The notes: generated by a model not told the origin, from the sequence alone. DNA of 64,000 bases from Flavobacterium chilense (GCF_001602525.1 NZ_LSYT01000002.1:62001-126000); one strand, 5' to 3'. Counted from the first letter of the stretch, positions 9,735 through 18,621 are shown. A program made the numbers and translations.

Positions 9735-10553
9735 TTAAAATACAATTTCGACTTCGTGCGATAACAATTTACGAATCTTATTTCTTTCTATATCAGAAAT
9801 TGGATTATGACTTAAATCAAGACCAATAAGTTTCTGCAATTTATTGATTTCGAGCGGAATTTCATGAATCTCATTCTGACTTAAGACAAGAAATTTCAGG
9901 TTCCTGAATTGTAAAATTTCTTCCGGAAACTGACTTAATTTTTTATTGGACAAATCTAATTCGACCACTAAATCTGGTTTTACTTTTGCCGCTTCTAAGT
10001 CGTAAAAAGTTGATTTTTCTTTTTTATCTTCTTCTTTATTTCTACTCAAAAGACCAAAGCCTGCCAAAATAAGTACTGCTACAAAAAAGATGCATAAAAA
10101 AGCTACCCAAATTGGATCTTCGTTTTTTTCTGTTGTAAAAAGCCGCTGATAAACATAATAAGCCATTCCGAAAAACAGCGTTAAAAACAACCCCAGAAAT
10201 ATAATATAAAGTAAATACTTAAAAATAGTAAAAATGAGTTTTTTGACATTGGTTGTATTTTTTGCAAAAACAAAATAAAGAATTAATGCCAGCACCAAAA
10301 CCCAAAAAATGAGCAGTCCAATTTTAGCTGTTGTGTTTCCGTTTTCGATAATTGAAAAAGTAAAAGAAGCCGGAAACAGTAATATAAACCAAATAATAAG
10401 CGTTGTAAAACCAACAGAAATACAGCCTGATTTACTCTCTTTACCAGAAGATTTAAGCCAAAAATAAGCCAGTAAAAACGATAACAGAAGCAATCCTGTA
10501 AATCCATATCCGGCAGGTGTAAGCCCGCCTAAAAAAATTAAACTCATTTTCAT
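9735..10553 (-). CDS. Membrane protein with C-terminal leucine-rich repeats
   Basis: The 272-residue protein has hydrophobic helices through about residue 175 (roughly five), then a charged linker (RNKEEDKKEKST) and about three leucine-rich repeats (LVVELDLSNKKLSQFPEEIL, LKFLVLSQNEIHEIPLEI, LIGLDLSHNPISDIE). These repeats usually bind other proteins. I start it at the ATG at 10553; a TTG further upstream would run into the lipoprotein gene. It sits between that lipoprotein gene (8 bases upstream) and the GIDE-like gene (38 bases downstream), all in one direction, so probably one operon. Function is unknown; a helix anchor with LRRs suggests an adaptor. Confidence 0.65.
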   Translation of the reverse strand: MKMSLIFLGGLTPAGYGFTGLLLLSFLLAYFWLKSSGKESKSGCISVGFTTLIIWFILLFPASFTFSIIENGNTTAKIGLLIFWVLVLALILYFVFAKNTTNVKKLIFTIFKYLLYIIFLGLFLTLFFGMAYYVYQRLFTTEKNEDPIWVAFLCIFFVAVLILAGFGLLSRNKEEDKKEKSTFYDLEAAKVKPDLVVELDLSNKKLSQFPEEILQFRNLKFLVLSQNEIHEIPLEINKLQKLIGLDLSHNPISDIERNKIRKLLSHEVEIVF

Positions 10554-10561
10554 TTTTTTAT

Positions 10562-11308
10562 TTACCAATCTGCCTGCGGAAGATTTCTCAGCACGCTATC
10601 CGGATCATCATCCACAAAAAGCTGCTGTCTTTTTAATTTAAAGTTTTTAATTTTATGTGTACTTGGCATGCTATCCTTTATCATATCAGTCAATTCCATA
10701 TCTGCAACTCCCGAAATCAAATTATAATTGACTGATATTTGAGAACCTGCCCCAGCATTAAAAGTATGGACCCCTACCAGAACCAATTTATTGTCTATGT
10801 ATTTATAAACTGTTTCCCGGGTACCTACAGCTCCAATTCCCTGAAGCCTCACGTGAAGCATTTTGTTTTTATCAATATCAACACTTTCGTAATCATATAT
10901 TTTATTATCATCATACGAAATCTCAGGACTTAATGCATTCCATGATGTTTCTTTCAGGATATAATCTCCTGTTTTTTGCTTAACAAGAAATAGCGCCGGA
11001 CGCAGATCTTTTGGATCATTTTTATTTTTTAAAACAATTACGATATCTTTCAGTTGGTCATCATTTAAAAAACCTTCAGCCTGAAATTGTATTTCATAAG
11101 GCTTGATCACGAAGTCTTCAGCTTTTTTTCCTGTTTGGGGGAAAGTGGGTAGTACGCCACTATCTGTGATTTCATTTTCTTCTTCAGTCGCAGCTGTGTC
11201 TGACGGTTTTTCTGTTTCTGCATTTTTAATTTCTGAAACTTTTACAGACTCTTTTTTACAGCTTAAAATAAAAACTACAAGAATTATGGAGAGTATTTTA
11301 TATTTCAT
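10562..11308 (-). CDS. Hypothetical lipoprotein
   Basis: A 248-residue protein with a lipoprotein signal (MKYKILSIILVVFILSC, lipidated Cys17) and a low-complexity acidic linker (EKPSDTAATEEENE). The folded region contains FLNDDQLKDIVIVL, which recalls the calcium-binding D.N.D...D turn of FG-GAP/VCBS repeats. The rest is beta-rich. It is the first gene of the five-gene minus-strand cluster with LRR, GIDE-like and LemA proteins. I do not recognise the family; periplasmic or surface location is inferred from the lipobox alone. Confidence 0.6.
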   Translation of the reverse strand: MKYKILSIILVVFILSCKKESVKVSEIKNAETEKPSDTAATEEENEITDSGVLPTFPQTGKKAEDFVIKPYEIQFQAEGFLNDDQLKDIVIVLKNKNDPKDLRPALFLVKQKTGDYILKETSWNALSPEISYDDNKIYDYESVDIDKNKMLHVRLQGIGAVGTRETVYKYIDNKLVLVGVHTFNAGAGSQISVNYNLISGVADMELTDMIKDSMPSTHKIKNFKLKRQQLFVDDDPDSVLRNLPQADW

Positions 11309-11359
11309 TTATAAAAAGTTAAAAAGCAAATCTAAATAATTTACTACAAATTTTGCATA

Positions 11360-11404
11360 AAAAAAGCCACTTCTTCCAAAGGCATGGAAAAAGCGGCTTT
11401 TTAT
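11360..11404 (-). terminator. Terminator after ALDH gene
   Basis: An imperfect stem pairs AAAAAGCC(A)C with GCGGCTTTTT around a second pairing TTCCA / TGGAA. On the minus strand it ends in a T run just past the aldehyde dehydrogenase stop at 11418. Confidence 0.7.
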
Positions 11405-11417
11405 TAAATTGTTATGC

Positions 11418-12971
11418 TTATAAATCAAATTTAATTCCCTGGGCCAAAGGCAAACTTGTAGTATAATTGATCGTATTTGTTTGACGGCGCATATAAATTT
11501 TCCAGGCATCAGATCCTGATTCACGTCCGCCTCCTGTTTCTTTTTCTCCACCAAAAGCACCACCAATTTCAGCTCCCGAAGTTCCGATATTAACATTCGC
11601 AATTCCGCAATCAGAACCTACTACTGACAGGAATCTTTCGGCTTCACGCAAATTATTCGTCATTATTGCAGATGATAATCCCTGAGCAACTCCGTTTTGA
11701 AGTTCAATAGCATTATCTACTTCTCCGGAATATTTAATTAAATATAAAACCGGAGCAAAGGTTTCGTGCTGTACAATTTCAAATGAATTTTGAGCTTCGG
11801 CAATTGCCGGTTTTACATAACAGCCACTTTCGTAACCTTCGCCTGAAAGTACTCCGCCTTCAACCAAAATCTTACCCCCTTCAGCAACTACTTTGTTCAG
11901 GGCAACAGCGTACATTTCAACCGCATGAGTATCGATTAGTGGTCCAACATGATTGTTTTCGTCAAGCGGATTTCCTATTCGTAATTGTTTGTAAGCAGCT
12001 ACAAGAGCGTCTTTAACTTTATCGTAAATACTTTCGTGAATAATTAAACGACGTGTTGATGTACAACGTTGTCCGGCTGTTCCAACAGCACCAAAAACAG
12101 CACCAATCACAGTCATCTTAATATCTGCATCCGGAGTCACAATAATAGCATTATTTCCTCCTAATTCTAATAATGATTTCCCTAAACGTCCTGCAACTGC
12201 CTGCGCTACAATTTTTCCCATTCGGGTTGAACCTGTAGCAGAAACCAGTGGAATTCTGGTATCAGTTGTCATCAGCTCTCCTATTTTGTAATCTCCATTA
12301 ATCAAACATGAAATTCCTTCCGGAAGATTGTTTTCTTTGATAACCTGAGCAATGATATTTTGACAGGCAATCCCGCAAAGAGGTGTTTTTTCTGAAGGTT
12401 TCCAGACACAAACATCTCCCGAAATCCATGCTAAAGCAGTGTTCCATGACCAAACGGCAACCGGAAAGTTAAATGCCGAAATAATTCCTACGACTCCTAA
12501 TGAATGATATTGCTCATACATGCGGTGTCCGGGTCTTTCTGAATGCATCGTTAATCCGTGTAATTGACGGGACAATCCAACTGCAAAATCACAGATGTCG
12601 ATCATTTCCTGAACTTCTCCGTAACCTTCCTGCAATGATTTTCCCATTTCGTAAGAAACCAATTTTCCCAAAGCTTCTTTATTTTCACGTAACTTTTGTC
12701 CAAACTGGCGCACGATTTCGCCTCGTTGCGGTGCAGGAATTAAACGGAATGTTTTGAAAGCTTCTGTTGCTGCCTGCATCACTTTTTCGTAATCCTGAGG
12801 TGTTGACATTTTTACCGAAGCAATTAATTTTCCGTCAACCGGTGAAAAACTATCCAAAACTTCTCCCGAAGAAAAATGCTGTGTTCCTGTAGATGTTCCT
12901 TCATTTATCAATTTAATGCCCAATTTTTCCAGAGCCTCATTCATTCCAAATTGCGATGCTATTGTTGTCAT
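11418..12971 (-). CDS. Aldehyde dehydrogenase, ALDH7 (antiquitin-like) family
   Basis: A full-length 517-residue NAD(P)-dependent aldehyde dehydrogenase. It has the general base in LLELGGNN (Glu269), the nucleophile in GTAGQRCTSTRR (Cys303), and the ALDH7-typical end GGAFGGEKETGGGRESGSDAWKIYMRR. Family members oxidise L-piperidine-6-carboxylate/2-aminoadipate semialdehyde in lysine breakdown, so that is the likely substrate. The gene for 3-hydroxyanthranilate dioxygenase lies 1.4 kb away, which hints at amino-acid catabolism, but the two are not in one operon. It is divergent from the phosphodiesterase gene at 13153. A -7-like TATCTTTA lies upstream on the minus strand. Confidence 0.85.
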   Translation of the reverse strand: MTTIASQFGMNEALEKLGIKLINEGTSTGTQHFSSGEVLDSFSPVDGKLIASVKMSTPQDYEKVMQAATEAFKTFRLIPAPQRGEIVRQFGQKLRENKEALGKLVSYEMGKSLQEGYGEVQEMIDICDFAVGLSRQLHGLTMHSERPGHRMYEQYHSLGVVGIISAFNFPVAVWSWNTALAWISGDVCVWKPSEKTPLCGIACQNIIAQVIKENNLPEGISCLINGDYKIGELMTTDTRIPLVSATGSTRMGKIVAQAVAGRLGKSLLELGGNNAIIVTPDADIKMTVIGAVFGAVGTAGQRCTSTRRLIIHESIYDKVKDALVAAYKQLRIGNPLDENNHVGPLIDTHAVEMYAVALNKVVAEGGKILVEGGVLSGEGYESGCYVKPAIAEAQNSFEIVQHETFAPVLYLIKYSGEVDNAIELQNGVAQGLSSAIMTNNLREAERFLSVVGSDCGIANVNIGTSGAEIGGAFGGEKETGGGRESGSDAWKIYMRRQTNTINYTTSLPLAQGIKFDL

Positions 12972-13152
12972 TGTAACTTTTTTAGTTAAAATTGTTATAT
13001 TTTTATGTAAAGATATTATTTCGAGTTGAATTTCAATCGAAGCGAGTTGTTAAAATCAGGTAAATTTAGGATTAAATAAAATGAATTGAAGCAATGAACC
13101 GCAATTTATTCGCCTTAATTCATGAAATTTGCAGCAACAAAATTATTTAAAT

Positions 13153-14112
13153 ATGTCTGTTTTTAATCGTTTTTTTATCTGCTTCGTTTTAATTTCATTT
13201 CATGCATTTTCCCAGAAAGAGCAAAAATCATCTTTTCAGGTTGTTCCTTTGGGAATAAAGGGCGGAATTGACGAAAAAAATCTTTCGGCTTATTTGGTAG
13301 CGCCGGTTCAGACCAATGATTTTATCTGTCTGGATGCCGGAACTGTGAATGCAGGAATCGAAAAGGCGATTGAAAACAAAGTTTTTAAAGTTTCGACAAG
13401 CGAGGTTTTACGAAAATATATTAAAGGTTATTTTATTTCGCATGCGCATTTAGATCATGTTTCGGGTTTGATTATCAATTCTCCGGCGGATTCTTCTAAA
13501 ACTGTTTATGCCACTGAGAAATGTATGGAAATGATGGAAAATCATTATTTCAATGATGAAACCTGGGCAAATTTTGGAGATAAAGGTCCGGGGAAACCAT
13601 TGAAAAAATATCATTTTCAGACTCTGAATATTGGCGAGGAAACTCCAATTACCAATACTCAAATGTCGGTAAAGGCTTTTCCTTTAAGTCATGTAAATCC
13701 GTTTGAGAGTACTGCTTTTTTAGTTAAAAACGGAGATTCTTATATTTTATATTTAGGAGATACAGGTCCGGATGCTGTTGAAAAGAGCAATAAACTAAAA
13801 GAATTATGGACTGCTGTTGCACCACTTGTTCAAAACAAACAACTGAAAGGGATTTTTATTGAAGTTTCATTCCCAAATGAACAGCCTGATCAGTTTTTAT
13901 TTGGGCATCTGACTCCAAATTATCTGATGAAAGAACTTCATACTTTAGCAGATTTATCCGGAAAAGATACTTTGAAAGGTTTTAACATTATTGTTACGCA
14001 TTTAAAACCGCCAACTAAGAACATTTTAAAACTTAAAGAACAATTACAAAAGCAAAATGATCTTGGATTGAAGATTATTTATCCTGAACAGGGAAAGCGA
14101 TTTGAGTTGTAG
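13153..14112 (+). CDS. Class II 3',5'-cyclic-nucleotide phosphodiesterase (MBL fold), secreted
   Basis: A 319-residue protein with an N-terminal signal peptide (ending SFHAFSQ) and the class II PDE metal site HAHLDHVSG (His97, His99, Asp101, His102). Further metal ligands lie in PLSHVNPFES and LGDTG. The spacing and the late VTHLKPP motif match the PDE1/CpdP-like family, which hydrolyses cAMP or cGMP. Export makes extracytoplasmic cyclic-nucleotide breakdown likely. I start it at the ATG at 13153, because an upstream TTG only adds QQQNYLN before the signal. It stands alone. Confidence 0.8.
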   Translation: MSVFNRFFICFVLISFHAFSQKEQKSSFQVVPLGIKGGIDEKNLSAYLVAPVQTNDFICLDAGTVNAGIEKAIENKVFKVSTSEVLRKYIKGYFISHAHLDHVSGLIINSPADSSKTVYATEKCMEMMENHYFNDETWANFGDKGPGKPLKKYHFQTLNIGEETPITNTQMSVKAFPLSHVNPFESTAFLVKNGDSYILYLGDTGPDAVEKSNKLKELWTAVAPLVQNKQLKGIFIEVSFPNEQPDQFLFGHLTPNYLMKELHTLADLSGKDTLKGFNIIVTHLKPPTKNILKLKEQLQKQNDLGLKIIYPEQGKRFEL

Positions 14113-14154
14113 TTTTTTATACCACAGATTAAAATGATCGTTTTTCCATTTTTT

Positions 14155-14179
14155 GTCAATTCTCCTTCGCCGAAATGAC
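14155..14179 (-). repeat. Short dispersed repeat with core GTCATTTCG...GAAG
   Basis: Read on the minus strand this is GTCATTTCGGCGAAGGAG plus AATTGAC. A close relative occurs on the plus strand at 19692-19718. Such short imperfect elements are familiar between genes in flavobacteria; no function is known to me. Confidence 0.45.
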
Positions 14180-14226
14180 AAGATAACTTAAATTAAGACA
14201 GAAATCTTCTTATAAAACTGAATTTC

Positions 14227-14310
14227 CTAGCCCCGATAGAAGTGGAAATCTTTTTGTGTCCGCGGCGGCGGACACAAAAGATTGAAACGAATAGCGGGAA
14301 ACAGCTCCTA
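14227..14310 (+). ncRNA. Flavo-1-like structured RNA/repeat
   Basis: The element opens with CTAGCCCCGATAGAAGTGG, then a strong hairpin with arms TTTTGTGTCCGC and GCGGACACAAAA (around 14252-14279), and ends GAATAGCGGGAAACAGCTCC. The outer AGCCCCG...CGGGA..AGCTCC pairing around a variable GC-rich hairpin resembles an element I have seen in many Flavobacterium genomes, probably the published Flavo-1 RNA motif of unknown function. The assignment to that name is from memory. It lies between two convergent genes, away from any start codon, so it is unlikely to be a riboswitch for a neighbour. Its GC content is far above that of the surroundings. Confidence 0.55.
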
Positions 14311-14362
14311 AAAAAATTTCAAAATTCTAAAATTGTTTTTTGACGTAGCTAAACGACAACTA

Positions 14363-14902
14363 TTATTTCTTCGCTACAAATCTGGGATCAGATTCCATTA
14401 CAGTTCCGCAATTATCGCAGGTTCTTAGTTCCAGTGAATTATAGAAATGTTCGAAATGTGGCAGGAAATCTTTTTCGATATTATGGAGTTCAAAAAACAC
14501 TTCATAAAGTTTGTGATTGCAATTGTCGCAGTGCCAGAGCAATCCGTCTGTATATCCTTTTCCGGCACGTTTACGCTCGATTACTAAACCAATTGAACCT
14601 TCGGAACGAACCGGAGAATGTGGGATTTTAGCAGGATGAAGATACATATCGCCTGCATTTAATTCCATTTCTTTACGTTCGCCATCTTCCTGAATAATTA
14701 CTTTTATGCTGCCTTCAAGTTGGTAAAAAAGCTCTTCGGTTTCGTTGTAATGATAGTCTTTTCGGGCATTTGGGCCTGCTACAATCATTACAATATAATC
14801 ACCAGAATCGACATAAAGATTTTTATTTCCAACAGGTGGTTTAAGTAAATGACGATTTTCGTCGATCCATTTGGTAAGATTGAAGGGTTTTGCTATTGAC
14901 AT
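14363..14902 (-). CDS. nbaC: 3-hydroxyanthranilate 3,4-dioxygenase
   Basis: A 179-residue cupin that opens the ring of 3-hydroxyanthranilate in the kynurenine route from tryptophan (to quinolinate/NAD or to catabolism). The iron ligands are in DYHYNETEELFYQLEG (His, Glu) and HPAKIPHSP (His). A C-terminal rubredoxin-like pair of CxxC motifs (CDNCNH, CDNCGT) is typical of the bacterial enzyme. The length is normal for the family. It stands alone on the minus strand, 83 bases from the next co-directional gene upstream; other kynurenine genes are not in the window. Confidence 0.93.
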   Translation of the reverse strand: MSIAKPFNLTKWIDENRHLLKPPVGNKNLYVDSGDYIVMIVAGPNARKDYHYNETEELFYQLEGSIKVIIQEDGERKEMELNAGDMYLHPAKIPHSPVRSEGSIGLVIERKRAGKGYTDGLLWHCDNCNHKLYEVFFELHNIEKDFLPHFEHFYNSLELRTCDNCGTVMESDPRFVAKK

Positions 14903-14985
14903 GTTTTAAGCTGCTAAAATTGTGAGAAGCTAAGGTAATAAAAAGTTTTCAGTGGCGGATTGAATACTGTAACTGAAAAGTGCTT

Positions 14986-16095
14986 CTATTTCGTTTCTTT
15001 TATCAGGTAAATATAAACGGGAAAATGATCACTAAAACCAACTTCGGTCAAACTGTGGCGCAATGGATACCCTTTATACTGACCGGATTGCTGGACAAGA
15101 TAAGATTTATTAAATATATTGGCTTTCCAGAACATAAAAGTCGAAAAATCGGGTTTTATAAAAGTTTCAGTAATCATGATCTGATCAAAAATATCCCATG
15201 AATCCCGAAAAGCGATTGTTCCCATTCCTTTATTTGCCATTTCTTCAAACGGGTTATAAATTCCAAATTCAGGCACTTCTGTTTTTTGGGCTTTTGCTCC
15301 AAGTGCTGTTTTTATACTTTTATTAAAAGGTCCGTCGTTTAAATCGCCCATTGTAATCACTTTTGCAGCCGGATTAATTCGCTGTAAAGAATCGATAATT
15401 TTTCTGTTCAGTCTTCCTGCAGCTTCACGAAACTGACTGCTTGCTTTTTCACCGCCTGATCGTGATGGCCAGTGATTGACAATAATACTAATTTCCTCTC
15501 CTTCAAGAAAACCGGTAACCAAAAGCTGATCTCTGGTAAAAACACGATTTTTGCCTGTGCTTTTTTCTGGTTTTATTTCTAATTCATCATCAAAATTTTC
15601 TTTAGTTTCTTCTTTAAGTACTGACTGATTTTTATAAATTAGTAAAGGAATATTCGAGAATGAGGTGGGTCTGAAATATTTTTTTTGATACAATAATGCC
15701 ACATCAATTCCGCGTTTATCCGGCGAATCAAAGTGAATGATTCCATAATCAAAAGGAAGCAATTTGGGTTCTTTAATGAGATCTTCTAAAACAGCACGGT
15801 TTTCAATTTCAGAACCACCAATAATAGTGGGTGCATTTGAATTTTCAGGTGTACCAATTTCTGAAATGACTCTGGAAAGATTTTTTAATTTTTGTTCGTA
15901 CTTTTCTTTTGTCCAATGCTGAGTGCCGTTTGGTGTCCATTCGTCATCATCTGTATTGTTGTCATTATGAATGTCAAAAAGATTTTCGAAATTATAAAAT
16001 GCTATCGTATGAATGCTATATTTTTTGGACTGTGCCTTTAGAGAAATAACAAAACAGCAAAAAAACAAATACAAAGTAAATAGAGATAGACGCAT
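14986..16095 (-). CDS. Secreted endonuclease/exonuclease/phosphatase family protein
   Basis: A 369-residue protein with a signal peptide (MRLSLFTLYLFFCCFVISLKAQ). The EEP fold is shown by FYNFENLFDI near the start, GGSEIENR (metal-binding Glu), RGIDVALLY, IIVNHWPSRSGG (His) and MGDLNDGP (Asp/Asn), ending SDHFPV. These residues build the Mg-dependent phosphoesterase site shared by DNase I-like nucleases and phosphatases. Export suggests scavenging of nucleic acid or phosphate. The true substrate cannot be read from the sequence. Confidence 0.85.
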   Translation of the reverse strand: MRLSLFTLYLFFCCFVISLKAQSKKYSIHTIAFYNFENLFDIHNDNNTDDDEWTPNGTQHWTKEKYEQKLKNLSRVISEIGTPENSNAPTIIGGSEIENRAVLEDLIKEPKLLPFDYGIIHFDSPDKRGIDVALLYQKKYFRPTSFSNIPLLIYKNQSVLKEETKENFDDELEIKPEKSTGKNRVFTRDQLLVTGFLEGEEISIIVNHWPSRSGGEKASSQFREAAGRLNRKIIDSLQRINPAAKVITMGDLNDGPFNKSIKTALGAKAQKTEVPEFGIYNPFEEMANKGMGTIAFRDSWDIFDQIMITETFIKPDFSTFMFWKANIFNKSYLVQQSGQYKGYPLRHSLTEVGFSDHFPVYIYLIKETK

Positions 16096-16309
16096 AAAAT
16101 TTTATTAATTTTCGAATGTCTAATCTACAAATAAATTGTAAGAATTTTCTAAATATTTAATTTCGTTTTGTTTTTTTATTTACAAATTGTCATGTAACTT
16201 GCCCACTGAATTCGCTGATACATTAAAAATCAAAAAATGTTTATCCTTATAAAGTGTTCAAATCCTCAGGATAAGCATCAAATTAAAAATACAGTTAAGT
16301 ACAAAAATC

Positions 16310-17314
16310 ATGAAACCAACCTTAATACAATTCATAAAGAAACACTTTGCATTTTGTAAATTGGCATTTCTTATTTTTGCCTTACAATCGTTCACTTGTC
16401 AATCTCAACAAAACATGATAACACCAGCTTACTTAAAAAAGGGAGATACTATTGCAATTGTTGCAACAGCCCGAAAAAATATCGATGATAATTTAAAACC
16501 TATATTAGATCTTATACACAGTTGGGGTCTTGAAGCTGTAGTGGGAACTACAATTGGACTTGACTTTAACCAGCTTGCCGGAACTGATGAACAGCGTGCT
16601 GCCGATTTTCAGCACCAGTTAGACAATCCAAATATTAAAGCCATCTGGTGTGTTCGCGGCGGTTATGGAACAGTTAGGATGATCGATTTACTTGATTTTA
16701 CAAAGTTCAGACAAAACCCAAAATGGATTATTGGTTTTAGCGATGTTACGGTTTTGCACAATCATTTAAATACGATGGGTTACAAATCTATTCATGGTAT
16801 TATGCCTGTTACTGTTGCACGTGCAACTCCGGCAGCGATTAGTTCGATGAAATCAGCATTATTTGGTGAGCCGCTTGCTTATTCTATCGGACCGGATAAA
16901 ATGAATCGTTTTGGTAAAGCCACAGGAGAATTAGTGGGTGGGAATTTATCTATTTTGTATAGTTTATTAGGATCACCTTCTGCAATAGATTGTAAAGATA
17001 AAATTTTATTTATCGAAGATTTAGATGAATACTTATATCATATTGATCGTATGATGATAAATCTGAGACGAAATGGCTGCATTGAAAATCTTAAAGGAAT
17101 TATCGTAGGAGGCATGACAAAAATGAAAGACAACGAAGTGCCATGGGGTAAAAATGCGGTTGAAATTGTTGACGATGTGACCAAAAAATATAATATCCCT
17201 GTAATTTTTAATTTCCCTGCCGGTCATATTCAGGACAACAGAGCCCTGATAATGGGTAATACCATTTCTATTAATGTAAATGAAACCGGAAGTACAGTTA
17301 CTTTTCAAAAATAA
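16310..17314 (+). CDS. LD-carboxypeptidase (peptidase S66 family)
   Basis: A 334-residue protein with a signal-like N-terminus (to about residue 33, ending FTCQSQ, possibly a lipobox FTC). It has the S66 nucleophile in IIGFSDVT (Ser144), the glutamate region FIEDLDEYLYHIDRM and the late histidine FPAGHIQDN. These serine peptidases remove the terminal D-Ala from murein tetrapeptides in peptidoglycan recycling, or in some cases degrade microcin C. An exported form would work in the periplasm. A 7-bp inverted repeat (TTATCCT / AGGATAA) lies 40-75 bases upstream; its role is unclear. Confidence 0.85.
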   Translation: MKPTLIQFIKKHFAFCKLAFLIFALQSFTCQSQQNMITPAYLKKGDTIAIVATARKNIDDNLKPILDLIHSWGLEAVVGTTIGLDFNQLAGTDEQRAADFQHQLDNPNIKAIWCVRGGYGTVRMIDLLDFTKFRQNPKWIIGFSDVTVLHNHLNTMGYKSIHGIMPVTVARATPAAISSMKSALFGEPLAYSIGPDKMNRFGKATGELVGGNLSILYSLLGSPSAIDCKDKILFIEDLDEYLYHIDRMMINLRRNGCIENLKGIIVGGMTKMKDNEVPWGKNAVEIVDDVTKKYNIPVIFNFPAGHIQDNRALIMGNTISINVNETGSTVTFQK

Positions 17315-17368
17315 CATAATCGTTTCTTATCTTTTTAAATAAGAGAAAATACCACATATAAAACCTCT

Positions 17369-17417
17369 CAAAGTCGCCAGAACGCAAAGTTAAATGCTTT
17401 GTGTCCTGGCGACTTTG
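17369..17417. repeat. Intergenic inverted repeat of the CAAAG-word family
   Basis: Arms CAAAGTCGCCAG and CTGGCGACTTTG are perfect over 12 bp, and pairing continues inward with AACGCAAAG / CTTTGTGTC (one mismatch, one possible G-U). No T tract follows, so it is not a standard terminator. Related elements are at 50131 and 56977. Confidence 0.7.
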
Positions 17418-17473
17418 CGTGCAAATTGCTTGTTATAACATAAAAAAACTTAATTCATAATTCATAATTAAAA

Positions 17474-17845
17474 ATGGCCGAACACAACGAGCTTGGTAAA
17501 AAGGGCGAAGAACTTGCCGTAGAATATTTAGAGGAGAATGGTTATGAAATTCTGGATCGAAACTGGACTTTTCAAAAGGCCGAAATTGATATTATAGCAC
17601 AAAAAGAATCTGTTTTAGCCATAATTGAAGTCAAAACACGATCAAGTTTAGATTTTGGTTTGCCACAAGATTTTGTAAAGCCAAAAAAGATTCAATTGCT
17701 CATAAAAGCAGTAAATGCCTACATAAACGATAGGGAAAAGGATTTTGAGTCAGATTTAAATATCAGATTTGACATTATTGCTATCCATAAAAACGTAGAA
17801 ACATTTGCAATTGAGCATCTTACTGATGCTTTTTATCATTTTTAA
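17474..17845 (+). CDS. yraN: YraN family (UPF0102) nuclease-like protein
   Basis: A 123-residue protein that starts HNELGKKGEELAVEYLEENGYEILDRNW and continues with AEIDIIAQKESVLAIIEVKTRS. The order E...D..(x9)EVK is the PD-(D/E)XK nuclease-fold core of the Holliday-junction-resolvase-like UPF0102 family. The normal length is about 120 residues. The cellular role is not established. The gene downstream has its own promoter. Confidence 0.92.
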   Translation: MAEHNELGKKGEELAVEYLEENGYEILDRNWTFQKAEIDIIAQKESVLAIIEVKTRSSLDFGLPQDFVKPKKIQLLIKAVNAYINDREKDFESDLNIRFDIIAIHKNVETFAIEHLTDAFYHF

Positions 17846-17865
17846 CATAATTTTTCATTGTTATA

Positions 17866-17897
17866 TTTGTAACAAATTGTTTTTTAATTTATATTTG
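17866..17897 (+). promoter_or_regulatory. Promoter for the ACT-like protein gene
   Basis: TTTG at 17866-17869 and TATATTTG at 17890-17897 are 20 bases apart, matching the Bacteroidota -33/-7 pattern. A second TATATTTG overlaps the -33 box (17862-17869). Confidence 0.6.
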
Positions 17898-17964
17898 CAG
17901 AGATGTTATAACATCGAATTAACTACAAAAACCAATTACGTTACAAAAAAAAAGAAAAAAAATT

Positions 17965-18621
17965 ATGAAAACCGTTTCATCAATCGTAGAAAATTACATC
18001 AAAACAAAACCCTTCTTACTAAATGCGTTATCGCTTGGAATTATTAACCTTACTTCTCTCTCCAGAAATATTATGACTGAACTGGAAAGTGAGTTTGGAA
18101 AAGAAGTGAAACAAGGCGCTGTTGTAATGTCACTTAAACGACTAACGGAGGAATTAGATTTTAAACTGAACCATAAAATCAATAAAGTAATCAAAAATAT
18201 TGGTGAAATTACGGTTCGATCTGAATTGACAGATTATACTTTTGCCGCTTCTGAAACTGTTCTAAACAAACAGGCTGATTTAATTTCTGATATAAATTCT
18301 TTATCTGATATTTTTTATACCTCATCACGTGGTGTTAACGAAACAAATATTGTAGTAAGCAGTAGTGTAAATCATTTGGTTGAAAAACACTTTATGCGCG
18401 AAAAACTAATTCAAAAACTGGATAATCTGGCTTCTATTACGGTTAAATTACCAAAAGAAAATATTGTAGTTCCGGGAATTTATTATTTCATCTTTCAACG
18501 TCTAGCGTGGGAAGGAATTATCATAAATGAGGTAATTTCGACTTCAAATGAATTTACAATTCTTGTTGGAGAAGATCAGGTTGATGTTGCTTTTAAAGTA
18601 ATTAAAGACTTAAAAAACTAA
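17965..18621 (+). CDS. Uncharacterised protein with ACT-like C-terminus
   Basis: A 218-residue cytoplasmic protein. The first part (about 1-90) is helical and contains ELESEFGKEVKQGAVVMSLKRLTEEL. The last 55 residues (VPGIYYFIFQRLAWEGIIINEVISTSNEFTILVGEDQVDVAFKVIKDLK) have the beta-alpha-beta pattern and G.......L...GI.I.E..ST motif of ACT domains in aspartate kinase. A second, weaker copy may lie around residues 60-120. No kinase domain is present. It may sense an amino acid, but that is inference. It is monocistronic, with its own promoter and terminator. Confidence 0.55.
   Translation: MKTVSSIVENYIKTKPFLLNALSLGIINLTSLSRNIMTELESEFGKEVKQGAVVMSLKRLTEELDFKLNHKINKVIKNIGEITVRSELTDYTFAASETVLNKQADLISDINSLSDIFYTSSRGVNETNIVVSSSVNHLVEKHFMREKLIQKLDNLASITVKLPKENIVVPGIYYFIFQRLAWEGIIINEVISTSNEFTILVGEDQVDVAFKVIKDLKN

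Noticed and set aside
13015..13060. Third copy of the GTCATTTCG repeat
   Set aside because: Only the words ATTTCGA and CGAAGCGAG are shared; spacing and the rest differ, so chance resemblance is likely.
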